Shown here piece after piece: positions 9,365 through 16,386 of a stretch of 64,000 bases of DNA; the first letter of the stretch is position 1, and every line of letters starts with the position of its first letter. A program made the translations under genes and the position numbers. Source of the DNA: Cohnella endophytica (GTDB lineage: Bacteria; Bacillota; Bacilli; Paenibacillales; Paenibacillaceae); the NCBI RefSeq assembly GCF_003628305.1, contig NZ_RBZM01000004.1:186001-250000 (forward strand), read 5' to 3'. The notes below the pieces were generated by a model. The model had not been told where the DNA came from. It searched no databases and saw only the letters and a program-made list of their open reading frames with translations.

Positions 9365-9410
9365 AAGAACGTCCCGGCTCCATGTTCAAAAAATGGAGAG
9401 GGACGTTCTT
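9365..9410 (-). terminator. Terminator behind the small membrane protein gene
   Basis: An 11-bp stem, AAGAACGTCCC at 9365-9375 with its complement at 9400-9410, has further pairing of CTCCAT with ATGGAG inside. Read on the minus strand it is followed by TTTTTCATTTT. It separates the two genes at 9473-10266 from the nuclease-like gene. Confidence 0.85.
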
Positions 9411-9472
9411 CGTCTCGTTGACTCTATTATAAAACAAAAACTTTCGAATCATCAATCCCGATCCTGCCGTCT

Positions 9473-9763
9473 TCATCTTGAATCCTTCTTATTATCGATT
9501 AATTTATCGATTGCTAAGCCGACTAAATACCAAAAGCCAATAGCTAATAGAGACGTAGCTAACCTGAAATTGTAATTTACGATATCATCATATCCAAGCA
9601 AGGATTTAATGAAAAACTCTATATTGCTTATAAGATTGGCTTTTACTTGATTCGCCCCTTCACCGAATCCACGATTGAAACTCTGGTCTATTATTACTGA
9701 AGTTATCGTTAGAATGATTTGGATACTAGGCAAAATAAATTTCAATTTCAGAACTCTACGCAT
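9473..9763 (-). CDS. Small membrane protein of unknown function
   Basis: 96 residues. It has two hydrophobic segments: ILPSIQIILTITSVII near residues 10-25 and LATSLLAIGFWYLVGLAI near 68-85. The end is charged (DKLIDNKKDSR). GGTGGAGAG lies just upstream of the ATG. It begins 14 bp behind the DUF4362 lipoprotein gene and both end at one terminator, so they are likely cotranscribed. The region between the two segments carries many Asn and charged residues and may be extracellular. I do not recognise the family. Confidence 0.72.
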   Translation of the reverse strand: MRRVLKLKFILPSIQIILTITSVIIDQSFNRGFGEGANQVKANLISNIEFFIKSLLGYDDIVNYNFRLATSLLAIGFWYLVGLAIDKLIDNKKDSR

Positions 9764-9777
9764 ATCTCTCCACCAAT

Positions 9778-10266
9778 CTATTGTTTTTGCGTAACGAATA
9801 ATAATAAATATTCCTTTTGCTCGGGGTCACTATACCCAATATCGTCATTGCATTTGTTCAATAAAAATTGCGTACCATAGGTTTCCCCGTATAGGCCGGT
9901 TCGTGTAGTAATAACCTCACAGTTTGTTGCTTTAACTCCTTTTTCTTGTCCTCCGAACTTGTCCCATGAATTATCGTAAGTGTATTTTATCGACTCCCCG
10001 TTAAAGTCTAGATCAATAAATAGGGGATCTCCTTCGTCGGTATAGCGGGCAATACTCAATTGACTCTTAATCCGGTTTTGAAATTTATGATAAAACTCCT
10101 CCAATTTCTCGACGCCGGATAAACCTCCAGGACCTGATACGACATACCCCGCTTTTTCAGCTTCGCTAATGGTCAGATCAGAATGACTGGAAACCGAATT
10201 AGGCTTAGTTGAATTACATGCGGTCAAAAGAATCATGGCTATCGCAACAACATATATTTTAAGCAT
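9778..10266 (-). CDS. DUF4362-like lipoprotein
   Basis: 162 residues with a lipoprotein signal peptide (MLKIYVVAIAMILLTAC, lipobox LLTAC). The mature part has EKLEEFYHKFQNR, then SIARYTDEGDPLFIDLDFNG and KYTYDNSWDKFGG. This is the pattern of the Bacillus DUF4362 family, whose function is unknown. Two further cysteines (TNCEV and NKCND) could form a disulphide outside the cell. CGGAGG precedes the ATG. It is the first gene of a two-gene unit with the small membrane protein at 9473, so the pair may act together at the membrane. Confidence 0.8.
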   Translation of the reverse strand: MLKIYVVAIAMILLTACNSTKPNSVSSHSDLTISEAEKAGYVVSGPGGLSGVEKLEEFYHKFQNRIKSQLSIARYTDEGDPLFIDLDFNGESIKYTYDNSWDKFGGQEKGVKATNCEVITTRTGLYGETYGTQFLLNKCNDDIGYSDPEQKEYLLLFVTQKQ

Positions 10267-10513
10267 TATACATACCTCCGAATTGATTAGCGGCCTCTAA
10301 AAATAAAGACGAAATGAGTTGGGAATAGTTGCCGTAGTTATTTGTTTTATTACTCATTGATCCGCTTTCCCGGCTGGCTGGGAGATCAAAACGTAAGATA
10401 TTGCGTAAAAAAAGCCATACATTTCTGGGAATTCCAACTATTCTTCTGATTAGGGGAGCGCTATCATAGGGTTGAAAAGAAAGGGACGCTGTTCGAGAAA
10501 CGGAGGTTGCCTA

Positions 10514-11311
10514 GTGGAAACGAGACGAAAGGCGCTTGTGACGGGCGGTAGCCGAGGAATCGGCCAAGGAATAGCCTTCGAATTGGCCAAAGCCGGGTAT
10601 GACGTAACGATTGGACATTGGAACGACGACGAAGCCGCCAATGAAACCGCCCGAAAGGTTCGCGAAAATTGGGGAGGCGATTGTTGGATCGTACCCGGCG
10701 ATCTGACGAAGGCGGAAACGGTAGTAAACACGATGGAAGCGACATTGCGGAAGATGGGCCGAATCGATTTGATGGTTAACAATGCGGGGATTAGCCGGTT
10801 TCGCGACATCCGTGAGCTTCCTGTCGAGGAAGTGGACATGCTAGTCAGCTTGAATTTCCGCGCTCCGTTGATGTTCATGAAAGAAGCGTCCAATCACATG
10901 ATCGAAGCCGGAATCCGCGGCAGCATTCTCAATATTACCTCGTCTAGGGCTGAACGCGCTTACGCCGGAGACGCATTGTACGGAGGATTAAAAGCCGGGC
11001 TGAAGCGGGCAAGCGAATCCGCGGCTCTCGATCTCGCGCCTTACGGAATCCGCGTGAATTGCATCGCTCCCGGTGCGATCGAGGTTAGGGGACGTTCGAT
11101 AACGGACGAGTTCGGGCGCAGAATTCCGCTCGGTCGCAAAGGGCTTCCCGAAGATATCGGTCCGATCGCGGTATGGCTGGCCTCGGATGCGGCGAGTTAC
11201 GTGACCGGAATCAATTTAAGAGTGGACGGCGGCTTGATACTCCCCGGTATGCCGGAATACGCATGGAACCCGCAAAATAATAAGCGAACGGAAAAGGAGA
11301 GAGCGGAATGA
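10514..11311 (+). CDS. SDR family oxidoreductase
   Basis: About 265 residues of a classical short-chain dehydrogenase. The Rossmann motif is TGGSRGIGQG at residues 9-18. NNAG follows, then the catalytic SSRAERAY...YGGLK (Tyr and Lys four apart) and a C-terminal TGINLRVDGG. I chose the GTG at 10514, which sits seven bases behind GGAGG; a TTG at 10472 is in frame but lacks a ribosome site. The stop overlaps the ATG of the next gene (ATGA), so the two are translationally coupled. Beside a ManD/RspA-type dehydratase it may interconvert a keto-uronate and an aldonate such as mannonate. That is inference from context. Confidence 0.9.
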   Translation: METRRKALVTGGSRGIGQGIAFELAKAGYDVTIGHWNDDEAANETARKVRENWGGDCWIVPGDLTKAETVVNTMEATLRKMGRIDLMVNNAGISRFRDIRELPVEEVDMLVSLNFRAPLMFMKEASNHMIEAGIRGSILNITSSRAERAYAGDALYGGLKAGLKRASESAALDLAPYGIRVNCIAPGAIEVRGRSITDEFGRRIPLGRKGLPEDIGPIAVWLASDAASYVTGINLRVDGGLILPGMPEYAWNPQNNKRTEKERAE

Positions 11312-12507
11312 ACGGAATTACGATTCGCAACGTGAAGACGATTCTAACGGCTCCCGAAGGCATAAATCTGGTCGTAGTGAAAATAGAGACGTCCGAGCCG
11401 GGCTTGTACGGTCTCGGATGCGCGACTTTTACCCAGCGGTACTTGGCCGTGGCGACCGCGATCGACGAGTATCTCAAGCCGTTCCTGATTGGCAAAGATC
11501 CGCAGCGTATCGAAGATATTTGGCAAACGGCAATGGTCAGCTCCTATTGGAGGAACGGTCCGGTGCTGAACAACGCGATATCCGGTGTCGACATGGCGCT
11601 GTGGGATATTAAGGGCAAGCTGGCCGGACAGCCGCTATATCAGCTCTTCGGAGGCAAATGCCGGGAAGGCGTCGCCATTTACCGCCATGCGGACGGTTCC
11701 GACCTCGAAGAAATCGAGAACAATGTGAGAGGGTTCATGGAGCAAGGCATTCGTCACGTTCGTTGCCAATGGGGCGGTTACGGCGGAAAGAACGCATTCG
11801 TTCCTCCGGAGAATGCGCTTCCCGGCGCCTATTTCCATCCCGATGCTTACGCCAGAAGCGTTCCCCGGATGTTCGATCGCTTGAGGGAGCGACTCGGCTT
11901 CGAGATCGAGCTGCTTCACGACGTTCACGAGCGTCTGGCTCCGATCGAAACCGTACGTCTGGCGAAGCAGCTAGAGCCTTATCGTTTGTTTTTCTTGGAG
12001 GATCCGCTGGCTCCGGAGCAATTGGATTACTTCCAAATGATTCGATCCCAATGCGCGACGCCGATCGCGATGGGAGAATTATTCGTCCATCCTCAGGAAT
12101 GGGTGCCCCTTATCCGCAGCGGCCTGATCGATTTCATTCGAGTCCATGTCAGCGCGATCGGAGGAATAACGCCGGCTCGTAAGCTCGCGGCGCTGAGCGA
12201 AGCGTTTAGCGTTCGGACCGCTTGGCACGGTCCCGGAGACGTATCTCCCGTAGGCCACGTGGCCAATCTGCATCTGGACTTGAGCGTGCCTAACTTCGGC
12301 ATTCAGGAATGGTATCACTTAACCGACCGGCTTCGCGAGGTATTCCCGGGCTGTCCGAGCGTTCGGAACGGATATGCGTATATTCAAGAAGCGCCAGGCT
12401 TGGGAATCGACATCGACGAGAAGCTTGCCGCCAAATACCCGTGCCGCAACGATTTGCCGGAATGGACATTGGCCAGGCTTCCCGACGGAGGGCCGGGGCG
12501 TCCTTAA
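11308..12507 (+). CDS. Enolase-superfamily sugar-acid dehydratase (ManD/RspA type)
   Basis: 399 residues, the normal length for the mannonate dehydratase (ManD/RspA) group. An N-terminal capping domain precedes a TIM barrel. Likely metal ligands are the Asp of LLHDVHER, the Glu of FFLEDPLAPE and the Glu of AMGELFVHPQEW. The family hallmarks RVHVSAIGGITP and WHGPGDVSPVGHVAN are present. Proven ManD enzymes dehydrate D-mannonate to 2-keto-3-deoxy-gluconate, but many RspA-group members are weak or act on D-gluconate, so the substrate is open. The start overlaps the SDR stop by 4 bp. An array of 51-bp repeats begins 19 bp after the stop. Confidence 0.88.
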   Translation: MNGITIRNVKTILTAPEGINLVVVKIETSEPGLYGLGCATFTQRYLAVATAIDEYLKPFLIGKDPQRIEDIWQTAMVSSYWRNGPVLNNAISGVDMALWDIKGKLAGQPLYQLFGGKCREGVAIYRHADGSDLEEIENNVRGFMEQGIRHVRCQWGGYGGKNAFVPPENALPGAYFHPDAYARSVPRMFDRLRERLGFEIELLHDVHERLAPIETVRLAKQLEPYRLFFLEDPLAPEQLDYFQMIRSQCATPIAMGELFVHPQEWVPLIRSGLIDFIRVHVSAIGGITPARKLAALSEAFSVRTAWHGPGDVSPVGHVANLHLDLSVPNFGIQEWYHLTDRLREVFPGCPSVRNGYAYIQEAPGLGIDIDEKLAAKYPCRNDLPEWTLARLPDGGPGRP

Positions 12508-12526
12508 TTCTTGTAGTTATTTTCGC

Positions 12527-12858
12527 ATGAAGGCTAATCTCGAGGCACGAGTTAGGTTTTACCGGACTACACCCGCAACACGACTATTCTTGTGGCAAGT
12601 AGTTAGGTTTTACCGGACTGCACCCGCAAAAAAGCTAAACATGTGGGACTTAGTTAGGTTTTACCGGACTGCACCCGCACAAAGGCTAATCTAGTGGCAT
12701 GCAGTTGGGTTTTACCGGACTAGACCCGCACAACGGCTACTCTTGTGGCACGTAGTTAGGTTTTACCGGACTGCATCCGCACAAAGGCTACTCTTGTGGC
12801 ACGTAGTTAGGTTTTACCGGACTACACCCGCACAATGACTAATCTCTCGTGGCACTTA
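12527..12858. repeat. Array of 51-bp tandem repeats between convergent genes
   Basis: Six units start at 12551, 12602, 12653, 12704, 12755 and 12806, exactly 51 bp apart, preceded by a 24-bp partial unit. Each unit has a conserved half (AGTTAGGTTTTACCGGACT, then nCACCCGCA) and a more variable half of about 24 bp (AAGGCTACTCTTGTGGCAC or similar). The conserved half can fold as AGTTaGGT-TTT-ACCgGACT, and the variable half has CACAA facing TTGTG. The period is a multiple of three, but the frame translating it has no start and closes after three units. The variable halves are related to each other, so this is not a CRISPR array. The role is unknown. Confidence 0.93.
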
Positions 12859-12883
12859 AGTCCGCGCCTCACTAGCGCGGGCT
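12859..12883 (+). terminator. Possible terminator overlapping the cyclase stop codon
   Basis: AGTCCGCGC and GCGCGGGCT form a nine-pair stem with one G-T pair around CTCACTA. The T-run is short. It could end plus-strand transcripts leaving the repeat array. Confidence 0.45.
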
Positions 12884-14776
12884 TTCATGTTCCCCGTACT
12901 TCTTCCTATAGTGACTCAATGCAAGGAGGGGCCAAATATACCGGTAGCTGTGATAATGCGAATAAAAGTTGCCGGGGAGGCCGGCACCGGTCGGATAAGA
13001 AGCCGCCCATCCGGTATCGTGCAAGGAAGCAATCAATCTATGAATGCCTTTGTCGATAGCGGCGGACGGCCGAGGATGAACCGCAATGAGCGCGTCCACT
13101 GCCCAGGCCGTCTGAGAAGGCGTGCTTTCGCCCAGCGGTACGTATCGGAATAGCCGATCACTGTTGCAGGACTCGCCCCATCCTCCGTCGGTATTTTGTA
13201 TGCTCAGCAGCCAATCCGTTCCTTTTCGAATCGTTGGATCGTCCGAGTCGATGCCGGCTGCCCTTAAACCCGTTAGCGCTGCCCATGTGCCGTAGATGTA
13301 GCAGATTCCCCATCTGCCATACCATGAGCCGTCTCTCTCCTGATGATTCTTCAGCCAATCGGTTCCTCGCTTCATGAACTCGTGCCCCATGCCCAGCCCC
13401 GCGAAGTTCCCGAGATACTCCAAGGTGCGACCGGTCAGGTCGGCCTCGGATGGGTCTATGGCAGCGGATTTAGCGCCGTCGATGGCGAGCCAGGTCAGCA
13501 TTTTATTGTCCGCGTTTTTCTCGAATGCCGGCCAGCCTCCGTCCTTGTTCTGCATGGAAAGCACCCAATTCAACCCGCGGTTCCACGATTCCCGGAAAAG
13601 AGGTTCCGTACGGGAAAGGCGACGGATGGCTCGTAATGCCGCGGTTGCGTCGTCTACGTCCGGATTCAGCGTATTCGTGTCCGAGAATCCCCATCCTCCG
13701 GGAACGGTGTCGGAATTATGAATGCTCCAATCCGCCTTTTTGTCATGCTGTCTGGCCAGTAAATACGCGGCGGCTTTTCGAATCGCGGGATGATGGTCCG
13801 GAACTCCGGCTTCTTGCATCGCGGAGGCGATCAAGGCCGTATCCCATACCGTGGACGTTGAGTTCTGAATCGTTGTTCTGCCAATGGAACGACATTGCAT
13901 ATCGGTTATTCCTTGAACGGCGCGAGTAATGAGCGGGTGATTTTTTTCATAACCGAGGGCAAGCAGCGCGAAAATCATGAGTATCGTGCAACTGGCATAG
14001 CTATATAGCGTCCCGTCCGGCTCTATACGCTGCAGTAGGAACTGTTCGGCTTTCGCCTTGGCTGCTTCGCGGAGCTGGCGGGGCGTACCTGTAAGCTTGC
14101 TCAACCCGGCTTGTATATGGCCAACCATTTCTTGAACGCCCCGGGATAGCCGATTATCGTAGTCCATGTCATCGCTTGAGAGGTCGTATCGATCAGGAAC
14201 ATGCTCGGTCTTAAGGGAGAAATTCCGATCGGCCATGATCAGCATCGGAATAAGGTGGACTCTTGAATATCCGGAGAATTCGAACACGTTAATCGGGAAA
14301 GAAACGGGAAGCAACAGGGCTTCCAACGGAATGGACGCGATGGACATTGGCCATTTGCCATGTCCGGTTGCCGCAAGGATGGCTCTGGTCAGAATGCTCG
14401 TTGTTTTTCCGATACCGCCCTTGGATTGAATATAGCTCTTTGCTCGCAGAACGGGTTCATCCGTCATCCGGGTAAACCCGGAGTAGAGCAGGGCATAGTA
14501 GGCCTCGACCGAAGCGGACAAGTTACCGCCTTCTTCGTCGCGATACCATTTCCAGCAGCCGTCCGGCTGTTGCTCGGCGAGAATGCGATCATGAAGTTGC
14601 CTAATCAAAACCTCGTTCCGCACGTCCAGCGTTCGAAGAAGAATAATGACATAGGCATCCAAAGTCGTCCCGTTCTCGAAACAAAACCGCCAGCTTCCGT
14701 CTTGTTTCTGCTGCCGTATGAGGGCCGATAATTGGGAGTGGATCTCCTCTTCTATAAGGCTTTGAAAGTTGCCCAT
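12872..14776 (-). CDS. Squalene-hopene cyclase-like terpene cyclase
   Basis: About 634 residues of the alpha/alpha-barrel terpene cyclase family. QW-type repeats are seen at both ends (QQKQDGSW, EQQPDGCW, MQNKDGGW, QERDGSW, IQNTDGGW). The catalytic Asp-rich motif NPDVDDATAA corresponds to DXDDTA, with an Ala before the Thr. The ATG at 14776 lies behind GGAGGT; an upstream start in the same frame lacks support. Members cyclise squalene to hopene or, in Bacillus, tetraprenyl-type C35 substrates. No squalene synthase is nearby. The enzyme would be bound to the inner membrane. A terminator-like hairpin in its leader may attenuate expression. Confidence 0.9.
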   Translation of the reverse strand: MGNFQSLIEEEIHSQLSALIRQQKQDGSWRFCFENGTTLDAYVIILLRTLDVRNEVLIRQLHDRILAEQQPDGCWKWYRDEEGGNLSASVEAYYALLYSGFTRMTDEPVLRAKSYIQSKGGIGKTTSILTRAILAATGHGKWPMSIASIPLEALLLPVSFPINVFEFSGYSRVHLIPMLIMADRNFSLKTEHVPDRYDLSSDDMDYDNRLSRGVQEMVGHIQAGLSKLTGTPRQLREAAKAKAEQFLLQRIEPDGTLYSYASCTILMIFALLALGYEKNHPLITRAVQGITDMQCRSIGRTTIQNSTSTVWDTALIASAMQEAGVPDHHPAIRKAAAYLLARQHDKKADWSIHNSDTVPGGWGFSDTNTLNPDVDDATAALRAIRRLSRTEPLFRESWNRGLNWVLSMQNKDGGWPAFEKNADNKMLTWLAIDGAKSAAIDPSEADLTGRTLEYLGNFAGLGMGHEFMKRGTDWLKNHQERDGSWYGRWGICYIYGTWAALTGLRAAGIDSDDPTIRKGTDWLLSIQNTDGGWGESCNSDRLFRYVPLGESTPSQTAWAVDALIAVHPRPSAAIDKGIHRLIASLHDTGWAASYPTGAGLPGNFYSHYHSYRYIWPLLALSHYRKKYGEHESPR

Positions 14777-14837
14777 TTCCGTCGTACCTCCGCCTTCATT
14801 TTCACCAATATATGAGGGTCGGGTAAAGGAGATGAGG

Positions 14838-14870
14838 CCAAAAAGAAGAACCGGATTTGTCGGTTCGTCT
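14838..14870 (-). promoter_or_regulatory. Terminator-like hairpin in the cyclase leader
   Basis: On the minus strand GAACCG and CGGTTC enclose a 7-nt loop, with outer pairing for 9 of 10 positions. TTCTTTTT follows. It lies 60-95 bp upstream of the cyclase start with no minus-strand gene before it, so it may be an attenuator or premature terminator. An operator role for the same palindrome is also possible. Confidence 0.45.
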
Positions 14871-14899
14871 CTTCGTCGCCTTATCATTTTTTTTCGGTA

Positions 14900-14926
14900 T
14901 GCAACAATACGGTACAAATTCGGATA
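14900..14926 (+). promoter_or_regulatory. Possible ECF-type promoter of the sigma factor gene
   Basis: TGCAAC at 14900 and CGGATA at 14921 are 15 bp apart. They resemble the AAC-bearing -35 and CG-starting -10 elements that ECF sigma factors read. It would fit autoregulation. A single instance is weak evidence. Confidence 0.4.
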
Positions 14927-14956
14927 TATAGGTTGACGGCGTTAGGAGGTGTTGCG

Positions 14957-15526
14957 TTGGAAGAATCGATATTGATAGATCGGTTAAAACAAAAACAAGC
15001 ATCCGCTCTCGAAGAGATCATGGACAAGTATGTCGGCTACGCGAGTACGATCGTCAGGAACGTGATCGGCGATTACATGAAATCGGAAGACGTCGAGGAA
15101 GTCGTATCCGATGTCTTTGCCCTACTCTGGCACAACGCGGAACGGATCCGCGAGGAGAGTACGTCGATAAAGTCGTACTTGGCCGCTATCGCCAGGAATC
15201 AGGCGCTTAAGAAGCTTAGAAACCATAATCCGCGATTATGCGAGCTTGAAGACGACGTATGGATCGAGTCCGACCTGGGCGAACGGCTGGAACAATCGGA
15301 GAAGAAGCGAATGCTGGAATGGGCATTGTCGTTGATGGACGAGTCGGATCGAGAAATCTTCGTTCGGCATTATTTCTTCATGGAGAAAACGGCGGCAATC
15401 GCAAATCGGTTGAAGATGAAGGAATCCACGGTGAGAAGCCGGCTTTCGCGCGGACGTTCCTACTTAAGGCAAGTATTAACGGAAGGAGGGTACGCGTTTG
15501 AAAATGAAAATATCGGAAATGTTTGA
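14957..15526 (+). CDS. RNA polymerase sigma factor, ECF subfamily
   Basis: About 189 residues. Region 2 covers residues 20-90 (KYVGYASTIVRNV, EDVEEVVSDVFALLWHNAERI, SYLAAIARNQALKKLR). Region 4 covers 125-175 (LMDESDREIFVRHYFFMEKTAAIANRL and the recognition helix KESTVRSRLSRGRSYLR). The TTG at 14957 is preceded by TAGGAGGT at six bases. The gene overlaps the next, an anti-sigma-like membrane protein, by 29 bp. It would direct transcription of a small regulon in response to a signal passed by that protein. The divergent cyclase gene is a natural candidate target. Confidence 0.93.
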   Translation: MEESILIDRLKQKQASALEEIMDKYVGYASTIVRNVIGDYMKSEDVEEVVSDVFALLWHNAERIREESTSIKSYLAAIARNQALKKLRNHNPRLCELEDDVWIESDLGERLEQSEKKRMLEWALSLMDESDREIFVRHYFFMEKTAAIANRLKMKESTVRSRLSRGRSYLRQVLTEGGYAFENENIGNV

Positions 15527-16286
15527 GCAAGCAGGCATCGATACGGACGCGATTCCGTATGAGGAGGATCAAACTGTCGACAAGGAAATAATCCGGAGAT
15601 TAGTCATGCGCAAGATCGGGAATCCATCCGCGATAACTAGCGACAGTTTCGCCGGATCAAAGAAAATATCCGTGAAAATCGCTCTTGTCGCCGCTGCCGT
15701 CGCCGCGACGATGATGTCCGCTTACGCGGTTAACGCGGCAACCGGAGGCAAACTATACGGCGCGATCCTCTTAAATAAAGAGAATAGGCACATTGCCGAA
15801 CGGCCGAATTATGCTTCCATGCAGGAGGTTTCCAAGGGAGAAGTATCCGAAAGCCCATCCGGTAAGCCGGTCCTAACCAGCAGCATTATTCAGGCCTCTC
15901 AGCTTCGAACGCTTAATGCCGGCTCGGTAACGAATATTGCGGTATCGGAAAAGGCGGGCAAGATTACCATACCCGAGCTTTTTACGAACAACGGCGACCT
16001 CGTCATTTTCACGAAGGCGGACGGCTCCGGCTGGCGATTAAACAAAGGCGAGCAGTTGTCTATAGGGTTCCGGTTGGATCTGCAAACAAGGAAGAAGTAT
16101 TCGGATCCAACCGGAGAATGGATGGAGATCGGTTATATCCGCAATGGAGAGTTGGTTAAGGGCTTCGCGAAAAAAGAAAAGGAGTTTTCTTATAAGATCA
16201 CGGCGGACGAACCGGGAGACTATTATTTTTACGCGGAGAATTATTCAGCAGGCTATATCATCGTATCTTCAGGAACGATTGAATAA
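15498..16286 (+). CDS. Anti-sigma-like single-pass membrane protein
   Basis: 262 residues. A cytoplasmic N-terminus of about 50 residues (EDQTVDKEIIRRLVMRKIG) precedes one membrane segment, VKIALVAAAVAATMMSAYAV, near residues 56-76. The extracellular C-terminal domain has ITIPELFTNNGDLVIFTKADG and TADEPGDYYFYAENYSAG, which looks like a beta-sandwich. The TTG at 15498 follows GGAGGG. Overlap with the sigma gene and this topology suggest it holds the sigma factor at the membrane. No zinc-type anti-sigma motif (HxxxCxxC) is visible, so the class is not the common one. A terminator follows directly. Confidence 0.72.
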   Translation: MKMKISEMFEQAGIDTDAIPYEEDQTVDKEIIRRLVMRKIGNPSAITSDSFAGSKKISVKIALVAAAVAATMMSAYAVNAATGGKLYGAILLNKENRHIAERPNYASMQEVSKGEVSESPSGKPVLTSSIIQASQLRTLNAGSVTNIAVSEKAGKITIPELFTNNGDLVIFTKADGSGWRLNKGEQLSIGFRLDLQTRKKYSDPTGEWMEIGYIRNGELVKGFAKKEKEFSYKITADEPGDYYFYAENYSAGYIIVSSGTIE

Positions 16287-16295
16287 TCGGAAAAC

Positions 16296-16320
16296 GAACC
16301 GACAACGGTTCTTTTTTTTT
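16296..16320 (+). terminator. Terminator of the sigma/anti-sigma unit
   Basis: GAACCG-ACAA-CGGTTC is followed by nine T. Confidence 0.92.
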
Positions 16321-16386
16321 GTGAAGAAGCCGACCGGATGTATGCTAAAATGAATTCGAATATTTCCACCCGAAGGCGGTGCTCTT

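Noticed and set aside
10322..10446. Inverted repeat GAATAGTTG / CAACTATTC
   Set aside because: Nine bases separated by about 110 bp are within chance expectation and fit no known element.
12374..12694. Repeat-containing protein (VRFYRTAPA-type repeats)
   Set aside because: The frame overlaps the dehydratase gene, has no ribosome site, and closes after three repeat units although the DNA repeats continue.
12527..12858. CRISPR array
   Set aside because: The period is constant and the halves have repeat-like lengths, but the variable halves are clearly related to one another and no cas gene is present.
14838..14956. T-box or other riboswitch in the cyclase leader
   Set aside because: The leader is too short and has no T-box or aptamer signature; only the terminator-like hairpin remains.
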